IMG/VR virus record: IMGVR_UViG_3300018049_000158
Span: 1-23,042 of that record
Reading direction: 5' to 3' (one strand)
From: a virus
DNA: 23,042 nt
Position 1 is the stretch's first letter; each line of letters starts with the position of its first letter. The position numbers were made by a program, and so were the translations under genes. Below the pieces are notes generated by a model. That model saw only the letters and a program-made list of their open reading frames with translations. It ran no database searches and was not told the origin of the DNA. Below are positions 1 to 8,107 of the stretch, one piece after another.

Positions 1-369
1 AGAGTCGGAATACGGCAATTCAACTTCCAATTTACTATGATTCCTACTAGTAGCGCGGAGGCAGAAGCCATAAGAGAGATTGTAAAGATATTTCGAGAGT
101 CTATGTATCCTGAGGTAGAACCTATAGCGGACTTTCCTGCCTTCCTTCGATACCCAAATTCGTGGAAGATCGAGGTTAGACCGAACGGGAGGCCGGGATC
201 AGAATATAACGTTAAATTTAAAAATTCGTTTCTTACCAGTGCCTCAGTGAGTTATAACCCAACATCCACTTCTTACTTTAAAGACGGTTCTCCAGTTGAA
301 ACGGTACTTTCATTAGCATTCAAAGAAAAAGAAGTGCTTTCAAGACAAGATATCGGAGCCGGATTCTAA
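1..369 (+). CDS. Baseplate tail-tube cap protein, gp48/gp54 family (5' end missing)
   Basis: The reading frame is open at base 1, so the gene begins upstream; 122 codons are visible. The ATG at 37 is internal, because the residues before it (RVGIRQFNFQFT) continue the family pattern. The visible part looks like the C-terminal region of the T4 gp48/gp54 proteins, which cap the baseplate hub and nucleate tail-tube assembly: an FQFTMIP.S..EA..I..I...F stretch, a YP..W.IEV strand, then SFLTSASVSYNPTS and the closing PVETVLSLAFKEKEVLSRQDI. The choice between gp48 and gp54 cannot be made without the N-terminus. It ends in a TAATG overlap with gene 53, which fits translational coupling inside a baseplate operon. 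Confidence 0.75.
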   Translation, partial: RVGIRQFNFQFTMIPTSSAEAEAIREIVKIFRESMYPEVEPIADFPAFLRYPNSWKIEVRPNGRPGSEYNVKFKNSFLTSASVSYNPTSTSYFKDGSPVETVLSLAFKEKEVLSRQDIGAGF

Positions 370-1091
370 TGCCTTTTTTAAATAATTTTCCAAACACTCC
401 TTATAAATTTGGTAATGAAGATTTCACTGTAGATTTTCCGGATCTTACAGTTTACTCTGATATAATTGATTCGGTTAAGTTGAATGGTTCTTTCTATGAC
501 AAATACTATATTCAACAAGGAGAGAGACCGGATACGCTTTCTCAGAAGATCTATGGCACCGATAAATGGCATTGGACCTTTTACCTGTTAAATGATCATC
601 TAAGAGAAATGGGTTGGCCTCTTGATAGGGCTAAGCTCCAGGACAAATTGGATGACGATTTCCCGAATACGATTCTTGTAACATACGAAGATATATTCGA
701 TAACTTTAAACCTGGTACCACGGTCACCGCCGCGAAATCAAACGCGACTGGAAAGATTATCCGAAGAAATGTAGATCTTGGATATATCTGGGTTGAGGGT
801 AAGCATGAATTCCAAGAGGATGAAACGATTGACGCATTCGAGGATGGAATAGATAAAACGGTTATCATCCATAAAGCGTATAGTGAGGAAAAGACAGCTC
901 CGATGTTCTATACAGATGCAAATGGTAACCCAGCTGATATCGATCCGAGAGTTGGTCCCGGTGAACTGTTAACTGCTACAACCTATGAGCGGTACTATAT
1001 AGATCTGAATGAAGAAAATCGTAGCATTAAAATAATGAGTAAAGAAGTAGCTGCACAGGTCGTCGAAGAAATGAAAAAGGTATTAATATAG
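369..1091 (+). CDS. 53: Baseplate wedge protein gp53
   Basis: Predicted 240-residue baseplate wedge subunit, longer than T4 gp53 (196). Residues about 44-95 carry the gp53 signature: YYIQQGERPDTLSQKIYGT, then KWHWTFYLLN and a MGWPLD segment. This is the LysM-like part of gp53, which in T4 helps lock wedges around the hub. Residues about 113-160 form an added small beta module (FKPGTTVTA, NATGKI, YIWVEG, F..DETI). A similar pattern occurs in gp8 and in the 1775-residue protein of this window, which probably accounts for part of the extra length. The ATG overlaps the previous stop (TAATG), and the next gene starts two bases after the stop. Confidence 0.9.
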   Translation: MPFLNNFPNTPYKFGNEDFTVDFPDLTVYSDIIDSVKLNGSFYDKYYIQQGERPDTLSQKIYGTDKWHWTFYLLNDHLREMGWPLDRAKLQDKLDDDFPNTILVTYEDIFDNFKPGTTVTAAKSNATGKIIRRNVDLGYIWVEGKHEFQEDETIDAFEDGIDKTVIIHKAYSEEKTAPMFYTDANGNPADIDPRVGPGELLTATTYERYYIDLNEENRSIKIMSKEVAAQVVEEMKKVLI

Positions 1092-1092
1092 T

Positions 1093-2499
1093 ATGGCAGG
1101 TCTTCCTAAAGGTAAGGTTGTTACACCTTACGATTACTCGATAGACACAGCAAGGATTACTGCTGATCGTGCGCCCGGTCAGGCAATCGATATTCGTGAA
1201 GCTATCGTCCAAATAGACCTGTACGAGCACGTAGAGCACCCGTATGTGTCCGGCTCAATGATTGTACTGGATAACGTTGGAATATTCGAGCTGGGCGATT
1301 TTCAAGGAACCGAGAAATTTCAATTAAAGATTACACTACCTGACGATACCAAAAGTATTGAAAAGAATTTTATCATTGTATCTGTACAAAATGTTGTGAA
1401 AGAAAACGATAACACCTCTGATCTTTATTTCAGATTGGTGGAAGAGTCTTTCTTTAAAAATAAGATTAAAACGATGAGTAAGGGGTTCGAGGGTAAACCA
1501 AGTGAGATCATTGAATCTATCTTAAAAGAATCAGAGATCGGTGTAACTCTTGAAAAAGGAACTCCTGAGATACAAAACCGTATGAGATATATTGTTCCTT
1601 ATATCTGCCCATACGAAGCATGTGAGATTCTAAAGCAAGTATCTACTACGTCTGATGGTTATCCTTACTTTTTATATTCAACGGTTGGAAGTAAGGATAA
1701 GCTATATTTTAAGAACTTAGAGGAGTTATTCCAGGCTGCACCTATCACTAGCGAGCCGTTCATCTACTCGTTGTATACTACTGGTAAACAGGATGCTGAA
1801 TACACTCAACAAGCTAGATTTATAGAAGGTCCGTACGCAGAGAACCGTTTGATCACTGGAAGAAAGAATAAGCTAAAGCTAGAAGGTAAAGGTAGAACTG
1901 TCTCTAACTTTAACGTTTCAAATAATCATGACGTCCTATCGATTTTAAAAAAGGGATATATCGGATCAAACGTTTCTTCTATTAACTTGAATACAAGACA
2001 GACCGGTGCAGAGTTTAAGTTTAATGTGCAAGAAGTATTCGATAAAATGAGTACTTCAAGCATTTTTCCTGACGGTCAAAAAATACAGACATATGATGAC
2101 AAGGCTTTTGACGGAATGCATAATTCAAGCGCTAAGACCCAAACACGTTTATTCTCGTCACGTATATACTCAGACAATATAGCGAATATACATGATGAAG
2201 GATATACCCTCGGGGGTAACTCTCGAAACGTATACACTCAGAGAGCTATTCGCAATTTCTTCAGTAAAGAATCAATGGACGTAACTGTACCGGGTTATCA
2301 CTTCTTAGGAGAGAATCGAACAATTGGTCGGAAGATCAACCTGGGCTTCATTAAAAGTAACATTGATGCGAGTTTTACAGATCCATTTGACCGAAAGCTT
2401 TCAGGTGAATATATGATTTTTGCCACGAGACATACCTTTAGTCTGAAGAGATATGATGTAAGTTTAACCGGTATCAAATTAAGTAGTAGGAACAACTGA
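1093..2499 (+). CDS. 27: Baseplate hub protein gp27
   Basis: Predicted 468-residue hub subunit, longer than T4 gp27 (391). In T4 a gp27 trimer forms the ring joining the tail tube to the gp5 spike. The N-terminal 130 residues show the tube-like domain: a DIREAIVQIDLYEHVEHPYV stretch, then SGSMIVLDN and a LGDFQGTE...L.I.LP pattern common to gp27-type and other phage hub proteins. The middle (about 170-215) has a YIVPYICPYEACEIL...TSDGYPYFLYS segment typical of hub domains that fold back onto the tube domain. The C-terminus includes Y.V..PG...L..G..I.L, also expected for hub proteins. It lies directly upstream of gene 5 with a TGATG overlap (2497-2501), which fits equimolar synthesis of the gp27-gp5 complex. 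Confidence 0.85.
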   Translation: MAGLPKGKVVTPYDYSIDTARITADRAPGQAIDIREAIVQIDLYEHVEHPYVSGSMIVLDNVGIFELGDFQGTEKFQLKITLPDDTKSIEKNFIIVSVQNVVKENDNTSDLYFRLVEESFFKNKIKTMSKGFEGKPSEIIESILKESEIGVTLEKGTPEIQNRMRYIVPYICPYEACEILKQVSTTSDGYPYFLYSTVGSKDKLYFKNLEELFQAAPITSEPFIYSLYTTGKQDAEYTQQARFIEGPYAENRLITGRKNKLKLEGKGRTVSNFNVSNNHDVLSILKKGYIGSNVSSINLNTRQTGAEFKFNVQEVFDKMSTSSIFPDGQKIQTYDDKAFDGMHNSSAKTQTRLFSSRIYSDNIANIHDEGYTLGGNSRNVYTQRAIRNFFSKESMDVTVPGYHFLGENRTIGRKINLGFIKSNIDASFTDPFDRKLSGEYMIFATRHTFSLKRYDVSLTGIKLSSRNN

Positions 2500-3419
2500 T
2501 GAGCTATTTTATAGGTGATACCAGTAATTTCGGTGACGATGTAAGATGGTGGGTCGGTGAGGTTGTTGATACTAAAAATGATCCGCTGCAGCAAGGAAGA
2601 GCTCTTGTAAGGATCTTTGGCATACACGGTCCAGATGTTCGGGATGATCAATTGCCATGGGCACCAGTTATACTTCCGGTAACAAGTGCAGGTGCAGGCG
2701 GTGGAGGTATTACACCGAATCTACAAGATAATGCAAGAGTGATGGGGATCTTTCTAGACGGAAGAATATCACAGAATCCAATCATACTTGGTCATACCGT
2801 TACTACGGATCAAGGTCTACCTCCTGCAGGTCAGGGCGGTTCTCCTTCAGGTACATACGGAATTCTTCCCGATGCAGGTAATTTACCAGCTGGTCAGATA
2901 ACGGGTTCTCGGTTCAACGGAACTTCTCCTGAAATGAGAGAGACTGTTGAAGAAAGATATGGACCGATTACCGATCAAGAGTTTAGGGATCTCGTGTCAA
3001 TTATATACTGTGAAGCAACACCGGATGATAAAGAAAGAGCTTGGGTTTGTGCAACAATAATGAATAGAAGAAGAGCGAATCGTTGGTTCTCTGCTGATAC
3101 GGTAATAGGGGTTCTTTCGAAAAGATTCCAGTTTCAACCTGTGACGGGCTTATCTGGTAACGGTCCACCGTTACAGAAATTCATTGACGGACCTCCTGAA
3201 TCTATAGCTCGTCAGATATACGGGGCTGTAACACAATACCTAAATACTGCACCTGATAATCTATATAACTTTACTTCTGGTAATCCAGGTGCATATAGAG
3301 GAACCGGTAACGATCCAGAAAGTGTAAAAAGAGAGTGGACAACTGGTGACAACGCCTTGGTGTTTGTTGATACGATCGGTGAAACAATGTTCTTCATTGA
3401 TCCGAGAGGAGATGGATAA
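2499..3419 (+). CDS. 5: gp5-like hub protein: OB-fold plus SleB-like cell-wall hydrolase, no beta-helix
   Basis: 306 residues. Residues about 15-102 are the gp5/VgrG OB-fold: RWWVGEVVD...DPLQQGRALVRIFGIHGPD, the LPWAPVILP strand, and GIFLDGRISQNPIILGH. A Gly/Pro-rich linker (about 103-150) follows. Residues about 155-300 look like a SleB-type hydrolase (Hydrolase_2 family): IIYCEATPDD with candidate catalytic Glu172, then ERAWVCATIMNRRRANRW, TVIGVLSKRFQFQPV and a conserved NFTSG region. T4 gp5 carries a T4-lysozyme-type domain at the equivalent place and then continues into a C-terminal beta-helical needle; this protein stops after the hydrolase. A needle-like domain is encoded separately at 5613-7169. 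The role inferred is local peptidoglycan cleavage during tail contraction. SleB-like identity is from motif memory, not a search. Confidence 0.85.
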   Translation: MSYFIGDTSNFGDDVRWWVGEVVDTKNDPLQQGRALVRIFGIHGPDVRDDQLPWAPVILPVTSAGAGGGGITPNLQDNARVMGIFLDGRISQNPIILGHTVTTDQGLPPAGQGGSPSGTYGILPDAGNLPAGQITGSRFNGTSPEMRETVEERYGPITDQEFRDLVSIIYCEATPDDKERAWVCATIMNRRRANRWFSADTVIGVLSKRFQFQPVTGLSGNGPPLQKFIDGPPESIARQIYGAVTQYLNTAPDNLYNFTSGNPGAYRGTGNDPESVKREWTTGDNALVFVDTIGETMFFIDPRGDG

Positions 3420-3422
3420 TTC

Positions 3423-5594
3423 ATGCCTTTATTAGCTTTGAATACTATTAATAAAGTAATAACTGGTTTAAGTGCTGCTGGCAATCTTCTAACCGAAGGA
3501 TTGATCGACGTCTCTTTATATTCAAGAGCTGCTGACTTTGGTAAGTTAGGATCTGTGGGGGATCTTATCGGTGAGGAGGGAAAAGAATATTTTAAGGTTA
3601 TTCAATCTGCCGTAGATGGATCGAACTTTAGTGCTGTTGCTCCACTTAGCTTTTCTGGTGTAGCTACCTCCTTTAGTGATCTAAGAGGAATGCAGTTAGC
3701 ATTTTCAAACGCTTTAGTCGATCTATCTGACGGCCTTGCAAATGCAGAGGTCTATGTTAATGGAGCAGGTAAGGATCAGTTAATTGATCAAACGACCATT
3801 AGCTCTTTGCAGTCAGAACTTGATTCGCTCAACGGTGATCTCAATGGATCGGTGACTACTACATCAGAACTATTAAAGACTGTAACCTCTTCAAGCAATC
3901 CTGCAGCATTGAATAGAGCTCTTCAGGAATCTACTAACGTTGAATTATCAGATCTAAGCGGCGTTTTAGAGCAAGCGAATAATTTTCCTACCCAAGACGT
4001 AGGAGAGGCAATACGTCAAGCTGATTTCAGAGAACCGAGTGGTGTAGCTCTATTACAATTCTCTGAAGTTACAAGTGTCATTTCAGGATTAAAAGACTTA
4101 GCAAGTCGTGTTCAAAGCGAAATACTACAACTTGGCGAGGGTATAATCCCAGATGATATCATTAGTGATCTATCCAGTCAGGTAAAGGATATCCAGTCAG
4201 GTATACCAGCAATTTCAAAGGCAGCTGCTACTGTCGGAGCTATATCTGGTGTGATTGAGTCAACTGTTCCATCATATTCCGGTAGATTGGTAGATGATAT
4301 TGTATACGATCTTGATGAAGAGATACAGAAGACGCTGCAGACTCTTTTAAGTAAAAACCTTATACCGGCAGATGAAAAACTTCAAATCCTTCAATCATTA
4401 GTTTCCGGAAATATTACAAAGGCAACAAATCTTGTAATAAGGTTCCAGAATGAAACAGCCACGATTACCGAACCAAAGGATATATCTGCGGTATTAGAAA
4501 ACATTAATCTTGATGTTCCGACTATGGTTACCGATGGATCCGGTGAGAGAATCCCAGCCACAAATCTCTCTTCAATCGGTAATCTCAACTTTGTTAATAC
4601 TGCAGAAGAGATGGAAGCTATATTCGCTTCATCCTCTCGCAGGATTGATTCGATCTTACTCCACGGGGGTCCAGGAAATATTGACGCATCGGTTTTAAAT
4701 AACTATCACTTTACCATTGGCCGCAAAGGTAGAGTCGTTCGAGGCGCACCGATCGGGCAAACTGTTTCAGGTCTCGGAGGAGGTAATGGAACAGTACACA
4801 TTTTAATTCAGGGTGATCCACTTGCTGTAGACCAGACTACAAATAAAGGTACCACACAGCAAATTGAATCCTATAGACAGATCATAATCGCTGCAAAAAG
4901 AATAATTCCTGGTATCACAAGTGATAATGTAAACGTAGTCAACACTGCGCTTGCTGAAGCAGCAGGTAGCCAGGTACAAGGCCCAGCTTCACCTCCAATC
5001 ATTTCTGAGGGGGTAGTACCATTTAATCCGAACCAAGTTGATTATTGTAGTACCGGATCAGGTAATAGCTTTACTGGACCAGCTGGAAGAGCGCCAGCAT
5101 ATAATGGACCTATCATTCCTGGAAAAGCAGGCTTTGGTCCAGATAACGTCCCCTATACCGAAAGATATTCTATGGATCAAACCAAGAATCCTGAAAGGAT
5201 TGGTTACGATGGAACAAACGGAAAAATCGATCCGAGCACATTGATTCAGGTTCAGGAAAGATCCTACTCTGGTTGGGGCACAGGTCCAATGCTTCTCAAA
5301 CCGGATGTCGCCCAAAACTTTATTGAGATGAGAGATGCTGCAAGATCTGATGGAATTGATATTATATTGAATCACGGCTATCGTTCGTACTATTATCAGT
5401 ATCTAATCTCGATAGATCCAGGTGAACCAATCTTTGCCCAGCCGGGTAGATCAAACCATGGTACAGCTGTGGCAATCGATGTACATCCTGGTCCTGGTGT
5501 TTTGAACTGGATGAATGCAAACGGAGCTCGTTGGAATCTTATTAATAGACTTGGATCCAGAGATCCGATCCACTTCTCCCCGAGTGGCAGATAA
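3423..5594 (+). CDS. Hub-associated multidomain protein: helical N-terminus, degenerate amidase-like domain, M15 peptidase
   Basis: 723 residues. Residues 1-400 are Ser/Leu/Asp-rich and mostly helical in appearance, with no recognised family. Residues about 400-510 resemble an Amidase_2 (N-acetylmuramoyl-alanine amidase) fold: IDSILLHGG (His414), NYHFTIGRKGRVVRGAPIGQ and TVHILIQGD (His459). The usual late H...CPG zinc-ligand segment is not visible, so this domain is probably inactive. Residues about 580-723 look like an M15 D,D-peptidase (VanY-like): HGYRS, then SNHGTAVAID (Ser677, His679, Asp686; one Gly of the S.H..G.A.D motif is Ala) and a terminal DPIHF (Asp714, His717) in place of the usual EPWH. 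Three likely zinc ligands are therefore present. The gene starts four bases after gene 5 ends and is followed by the spike gene, so a hub or spike-associated peptidoglycan peptidase is the likely role. Confidence 0.72.
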   Translation: MPLLALNTINKVITGLSAAGNLLTEGLIDVSLYSRAADFGKLGSVGDLIGEEGKEYFKVIQSAVDGSNFSAVAPLSFSGVATSFSDLRGMQLAFSNALVDLSDGLANAEVYVNGAGKDQLIDQTTISSLQSELDSLNGDLNGSVTTTSELLKTVTSSSNPAALNRALQESTNVELSDLSGVLEQANNFPTQDVGEAIRQADFREPSGVALLQFSEVTSVISGLKDLASRVQSEILQLGEGIIPDDIISDLSSQVKDIQSGIPAISKAAATVGAISGVIESTVPSYSGRLVDDIVYDLDEEIQKTLQTLLSKNLIPADEKLQILQSLVSGNITKATNLVIRFQNETATITEPKDISAVLENINLDVPTMVTDGSGERIPATNLSSIGNLNFVNTAEEMEAIFASSSRRIDSILLHGGPGNIDASVLNNYHFTIGRKGRVVRGAPIGQTVSGLGGGNGTVHILIQGDPLAVDQTTNKGTTQQIESYRQIIIAAKRIIPGITSDNVNVVNTALAEAAGSQVQGPASPPIISEGVVPFNPNQVDYCSTGSGNSFTGPAGRAPAYNGPIIPGKAGFGPDNVPYTERYSMDQTKNPERIGYDGTNGKIDPSTLIQVQERSYSGWGTGPMLLKPDVAQNFIEMRDAARSDGIDIILNHGYRSYYYQYLISIDPGEPIFAQPGRSNHGTAVAIDVHPGPGVLNWMNANGARWNLINRLGSRDPIHFSPSGR

Positions 5595-5612
5595 GTGAAT
5601 TAGGAGAAATAA

Positions 5613-7169
5613 ATGACGACCGCACAAGATATTGTTATTGCTATCGGGACAAATGATACTAGCACAAGTGACATTATTGCTGGTAATATAAGACAAATCG
5701 TTAATTACTTTGAAGAAATTGGTGTTCAAAGTATTACTATTATTCTGCCGAATCTTCAATTATTTCGTACACAGTATGAAGCGATAACGAGAGGAGCTGG
5801 TGGTACTTCGGCTAAGTTGGTAAACGGCGAATATCAACAATCGAAACTGACCGATAACTATGTAAAAAGATTTAACACGACAAACCCCGGAGCCACTATT
5901 CTAGGTGATCTAAATGCAGTTAAGCTGGCTGGGTCAACGTCATCAGAATCAACTTCATTCCGAAGCGCTGGAGCAACCACTGGCGAGTTAACTGCACAGG
6001 TTGTTGGTGTACTTGGAAATCCTTTAATAGAGGAAGAGAATGAAGGATCCACAACAGGACTTACCGATACCGTTACCGGTAGAGCAAATGAGCAATTAAG
6101 AACTAACTCTGCTTTAACAGGTGTTGATCTATCTTGTCATGGCGGCAGAGTTGGCGATTACGGAAATACCCAGGTAACAAGATCTCCTGGCGGGCATCAT
6201 GTCGAATTAAACGATACACCTGGGTCCGAAAGAATACTTCTCAAGCACTCAAATGGTTCTGGTATTGAAATCCGTCCTGATGGTTCTATTCTTATTTCAG
6301 CATCGTCACTTGTATTCGATTTACAAGGCGGTATGAACATTATAGGCAACGGTAATCTAAATATCGATGCTGGTGATGTTACAGTAAAAGGTAGAGGTAA
6401 GATTAAGCTTGATGCAGGCGGTAGACTGATCACCAAATCAACACACTCTATGGAGCTTGTCTCAGGATCAAAATACTCTAAAATTGACGGTTCGGCCCAT
6501 ACACGTATTACAGGACAAAACTCTTCCATTACAGTCGGTGAGAAATCTGAGGTGAACCTAAGTGGATCAAGTATAAGTACCAAAGGTGAAAGTAAAATAC
6601 TCAGTGAAGGTAATATGACGCTTGCTTCGGCAGGTCCGTTTTCTCTTAGCTCCCAGATAGGGGCTTACATGTCTTCACCTTCAACTCGTATCAACGGCAA
6701 TAAGTTACAGATCATAGGATCTTCTGGTACGATTGGTGGTGATAATATCATCATGTATAACTATAATATGTACACAGACCATACCATAACAGCTGGGGAT
6801 ACGCTGGAGACGCGAGCTGTTCATGCAGATAGGGTAAATGCTACAAGTATGCATGCTACCACGTTCCATGGCGATCTAACCGGTCGAGCAGACACGGCTA
6901 TTGCTTCTGATACGGCCAACTATGCTTCAAGTGCTGGTTCTGCTCCATTAGGTTCTGCTGGTTCTCCTTCTGGTTGGACGAATAATAATACTACTGCAGA
7001 TGACGTAGAGCTTGATGATAAAGAAACGTTCAGACCGACTAGTGATATCGTAAACGCTCGAATGAAGACCCTTGGAAATGGTATAAGAGAAGTTCAGATT
7101 GATGTTGGAGATTACATCCGAGATCAACTTGATCACAGTGAAAGACACGGTCTGTCTACTAGAAATTAA
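5613..7169 (+). CDS. Cell-puncturing spike, gp5 C-terminal/VgrG-type beta-helix with truncated SGNH hydrolase N-terminus
   Basis: 518 residues. The first ~95 residues resemble the second half of an SGNH/GDSL hydrolase: IVIAIGTND (block III, residues 12-15), then IRQIVNYFEEIGVQSITIILP. The GDS nucleophile block is absent and no D..H block V is visible. A TAA stop lies immediately before the ATG, so the N-terminus cannot be extended. Residues about 171-235 match the strand after the OB-fold in gp5/VgrG spikes: GGHHVELNDTPGSERILLKHSNGSGIEI, then PDGSILIS. Residues about 235-390 are repeated short strands (LNIDAGDVTVKG, IKLDAGG, SITVGEKSEVNLSGS) typical of a trimeric beta-helix needle. The C-terminus carries a fibre-like FHGDLTGRADTA segment. 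A TAGGAG ribosome-binding site precedes the start. Role inferred: the membrane-piercing needle, encoded apart from gp5. Confidence 0.78.
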   Translation: MTTAQDIVIAIGTNDTSTSDIIAGNIRQIVNYFEEIGVQSITIILPNLQLFRTQYEAITRGAGGTSAKLVNGEYQQSKLTDNYVKRFNTTNPGATILGDLNAVKLAGSTSSESTSFRSAGATTGELTAQVVGVLGNPLIEEENEGSTTGLTDTVTGRANEQLRTNSALTGVDLSCHGGRVGDYGNTQVTRSPGGHHVELNDTPGSERILLKHSNGSGIEIRPDGSILISASSLVFDLQGGMNIIGNGNLNIDAGDVTVKGRGKIKLDAGGRLITKSTHSMELVSGSKYSKIDGSAHTRITGQNSSITVGEKSEVNLSGSSISTKGESKILSEGNMTLASAGPFSLSSQIGAYMSSPSTRINGNKLQIIGSSGTIGGDNIIMYNYNMYTDHTITAGDTLETRAVHADRVNATSMHATTFHGDLTGRADTAIASDTANYASSAGSAPLGSAGSPSGWTNNNTTADDVELDDKETFRPTSDIVNARMKTLGNGIREVQIDVGDYIRDQLDHSERHGLSTRN

Positions 7170-7182
7170 GTGAGGAATAGAA

Positions 7183-8040
7183 ATGGCAATCTTTTTTAAT
7201 GATACAGGACAGGTTATTTCGAGCCTAAGAAACAGCACGCTTTCTTTTGAAAATAATCCTCTTCATGTACAAGAATCCATTGCAAAAGGATTTATATCTG
7301 AAGAGGGTCTGAATGTTTCTCCTCCTGCTATACAAAAGATCGCTGGTGCACAACCAGTAACAGGATTGACAAAGCTTGGTATAGGCGCACCAACAAAAAG
7401 ATTTCAGCCATCTGTCGGTTTAAAGGATTTTGTTCCCGATCCTGAATTCTTTCCTACGGCGAATAAAATATCTACACAGGGTTCAGGATATCATCTTACA
7501 AGAAATATCACTATTGCAACCTTTAGCGGATCGAATCATGCTCCTGTAGATTTCGACCAAGTAGAAGAACCGATGGTTGTAGCAAAGAATTTGTACCTTC
7601 AAGCATGCATCCTTTCTGCAGCAAGTTCAAGGAAAGAGTTTCAGGGTTACAGGATTTTAGTTGAAGAAGGTCTTTATAACTATGCAGATGTTGAAACAAG
7701 AATCGAAGGTGACTTAGCAGATCTTTCTTCGAAAGGAAGAGCAATCGCATATAACGTAGTGACACACGAGGGTGGATTCTATAGTAAGAGTAAGGTGTTT
7801 CAATTAGCACAATATCTTTTACACTATCCGTTCTATGATAAGTTAATATTAGATTGGCACACTTATACAGGTGCGCTTGGGGTTAGATTGTTTGTGGTAA
7901 CTCCTGATATATCAAATGGCACTGAAGGTGTAGTCTTTAAAAGAGAGACAGAGACTCGATTCAACAATAAAGTAATGTCGGGTAGCTTATGTCTACTCGG
8001 AACAAATATTGGTGGCACATCTACAACGGAATCGATTTAA
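7183..8040 (+). CDS. Spike-adjacent structural protein, possible catalytically dead M15-like fold
   Basis: 285 residues with no confident family. The N-terminal ~100 residues are low in recognisable features. Residues about 155-240 show the spacing of a Peptidase_M15_3-like domain: YRILVEEGLYNY, then SSKGRAIAYNVV (about 182-193), then PFYDKLILDWHTYTGALGVRLFVV. In active members these correspond to S.H..G.A.D, the PFDQLI.E strand and a W.H. strand. Here the ligand positions appear to be Ser, Ala and Arg, so metal binding would be lost. This is inference from pattern, not a search result. The gene follows the spike after 13 bases with a GAGGA ribosome-binding site and is the last gene before the promoter region at 8041-8124, so it probably serves the spike or hub. 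A purely structural baseplate protein of unrelated fold is the main alternative. Confidence 0.55.
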   Translation: MAIFFNDTGQVISSLRNSTLSFENNPLHVQESIAKGFISEEGLNVSPPAIQKIAGAQPVTGLTKLGIGAPTKRFQPSVGLKDFVPDPEFFPTANKISTQGSGYHLTRNITIATFSGSNHAPVDFDQVEEPMVVAKNLYLQACILSAASSRKEFQGYRILVEEGLYNYADVETRIEGDLADLSSKGRAIAYNVVTHEGGFYSKSKVFQLAQYLLHYPFYDKLILDWHTYTGALGVRLFVVTPDISNGTEGVVFKRETETRFNNKVMSGSLCLLGTNIGGTSTTESI

Positions 8041-8045
8041 ATCAT

Positions 8046-8053
8046 CATAAATA
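8046..8053 (+). promoter_or_regulatory. T4-type late promoter motif CATAAATA
   Basis: This matches the T4 late promoter TATAAATA, read by gp55-containing RNA polymerase, at seven of eight positions. It lies in the only gap of this part of the window, six bases after the stop of the 7183-8040 gene and about 70 bases before the gene 25 start. Marine T4-like phages are known to tolerate a variable first base in this motif. Confidence 0.65.
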
Positions 8054-8064
8054 GATTTAAGGGA

Positions 8065-8092
8065 TTTACAAAAGATAAAAATCCGGTATAAT
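8065..8092 (+). promoter_or_regulatory. Sigma70-like promoter TTTACA-N16-TATAAT
   Basis: TTTACA at 8065-8070, a 16-base spacer and a perfect TATAAT at 8087-8092 form a near-consensus host-type promoter. No MotA-like box is evident upstream. It sits just downstream of the late motif and points at gene 25. It could give early or middle expression of the wedge genes, or be chance in AT-rich DNA; no other match of this quality was noticed in the window. Confidence 0.5.
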
Positions 8093-8107
8093 ATTAAAGA
8101 CCTTTTT

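Noticed and set aside
37-39. ATG at 37 as the start of the first gene
   Set aside because: The frame is open to base 1 and the upstream residues fit the gp48/gp54 family, so the ATG is internal.
402-412. TATAAATT late-promoter-like sequence inside gene 53
   Set aside because: It is internal to gene 53, not followed by a gene start, and differs from the consensus at the last base.
3237-3247. CTAAATA-like late promoter motif inside gene 5
   Set aside because: It lies in coding sequence far from a gene start, and such matches are expected by chance in AT-rich DNA.
3423-4620. N-terminal 400 residues of the 723-residue protein as a tape measure or coiled-coil scaffold
   Set aside because: They look helical, but no heptad pattern is strong enough and no family was recognised, so no function is claimed.
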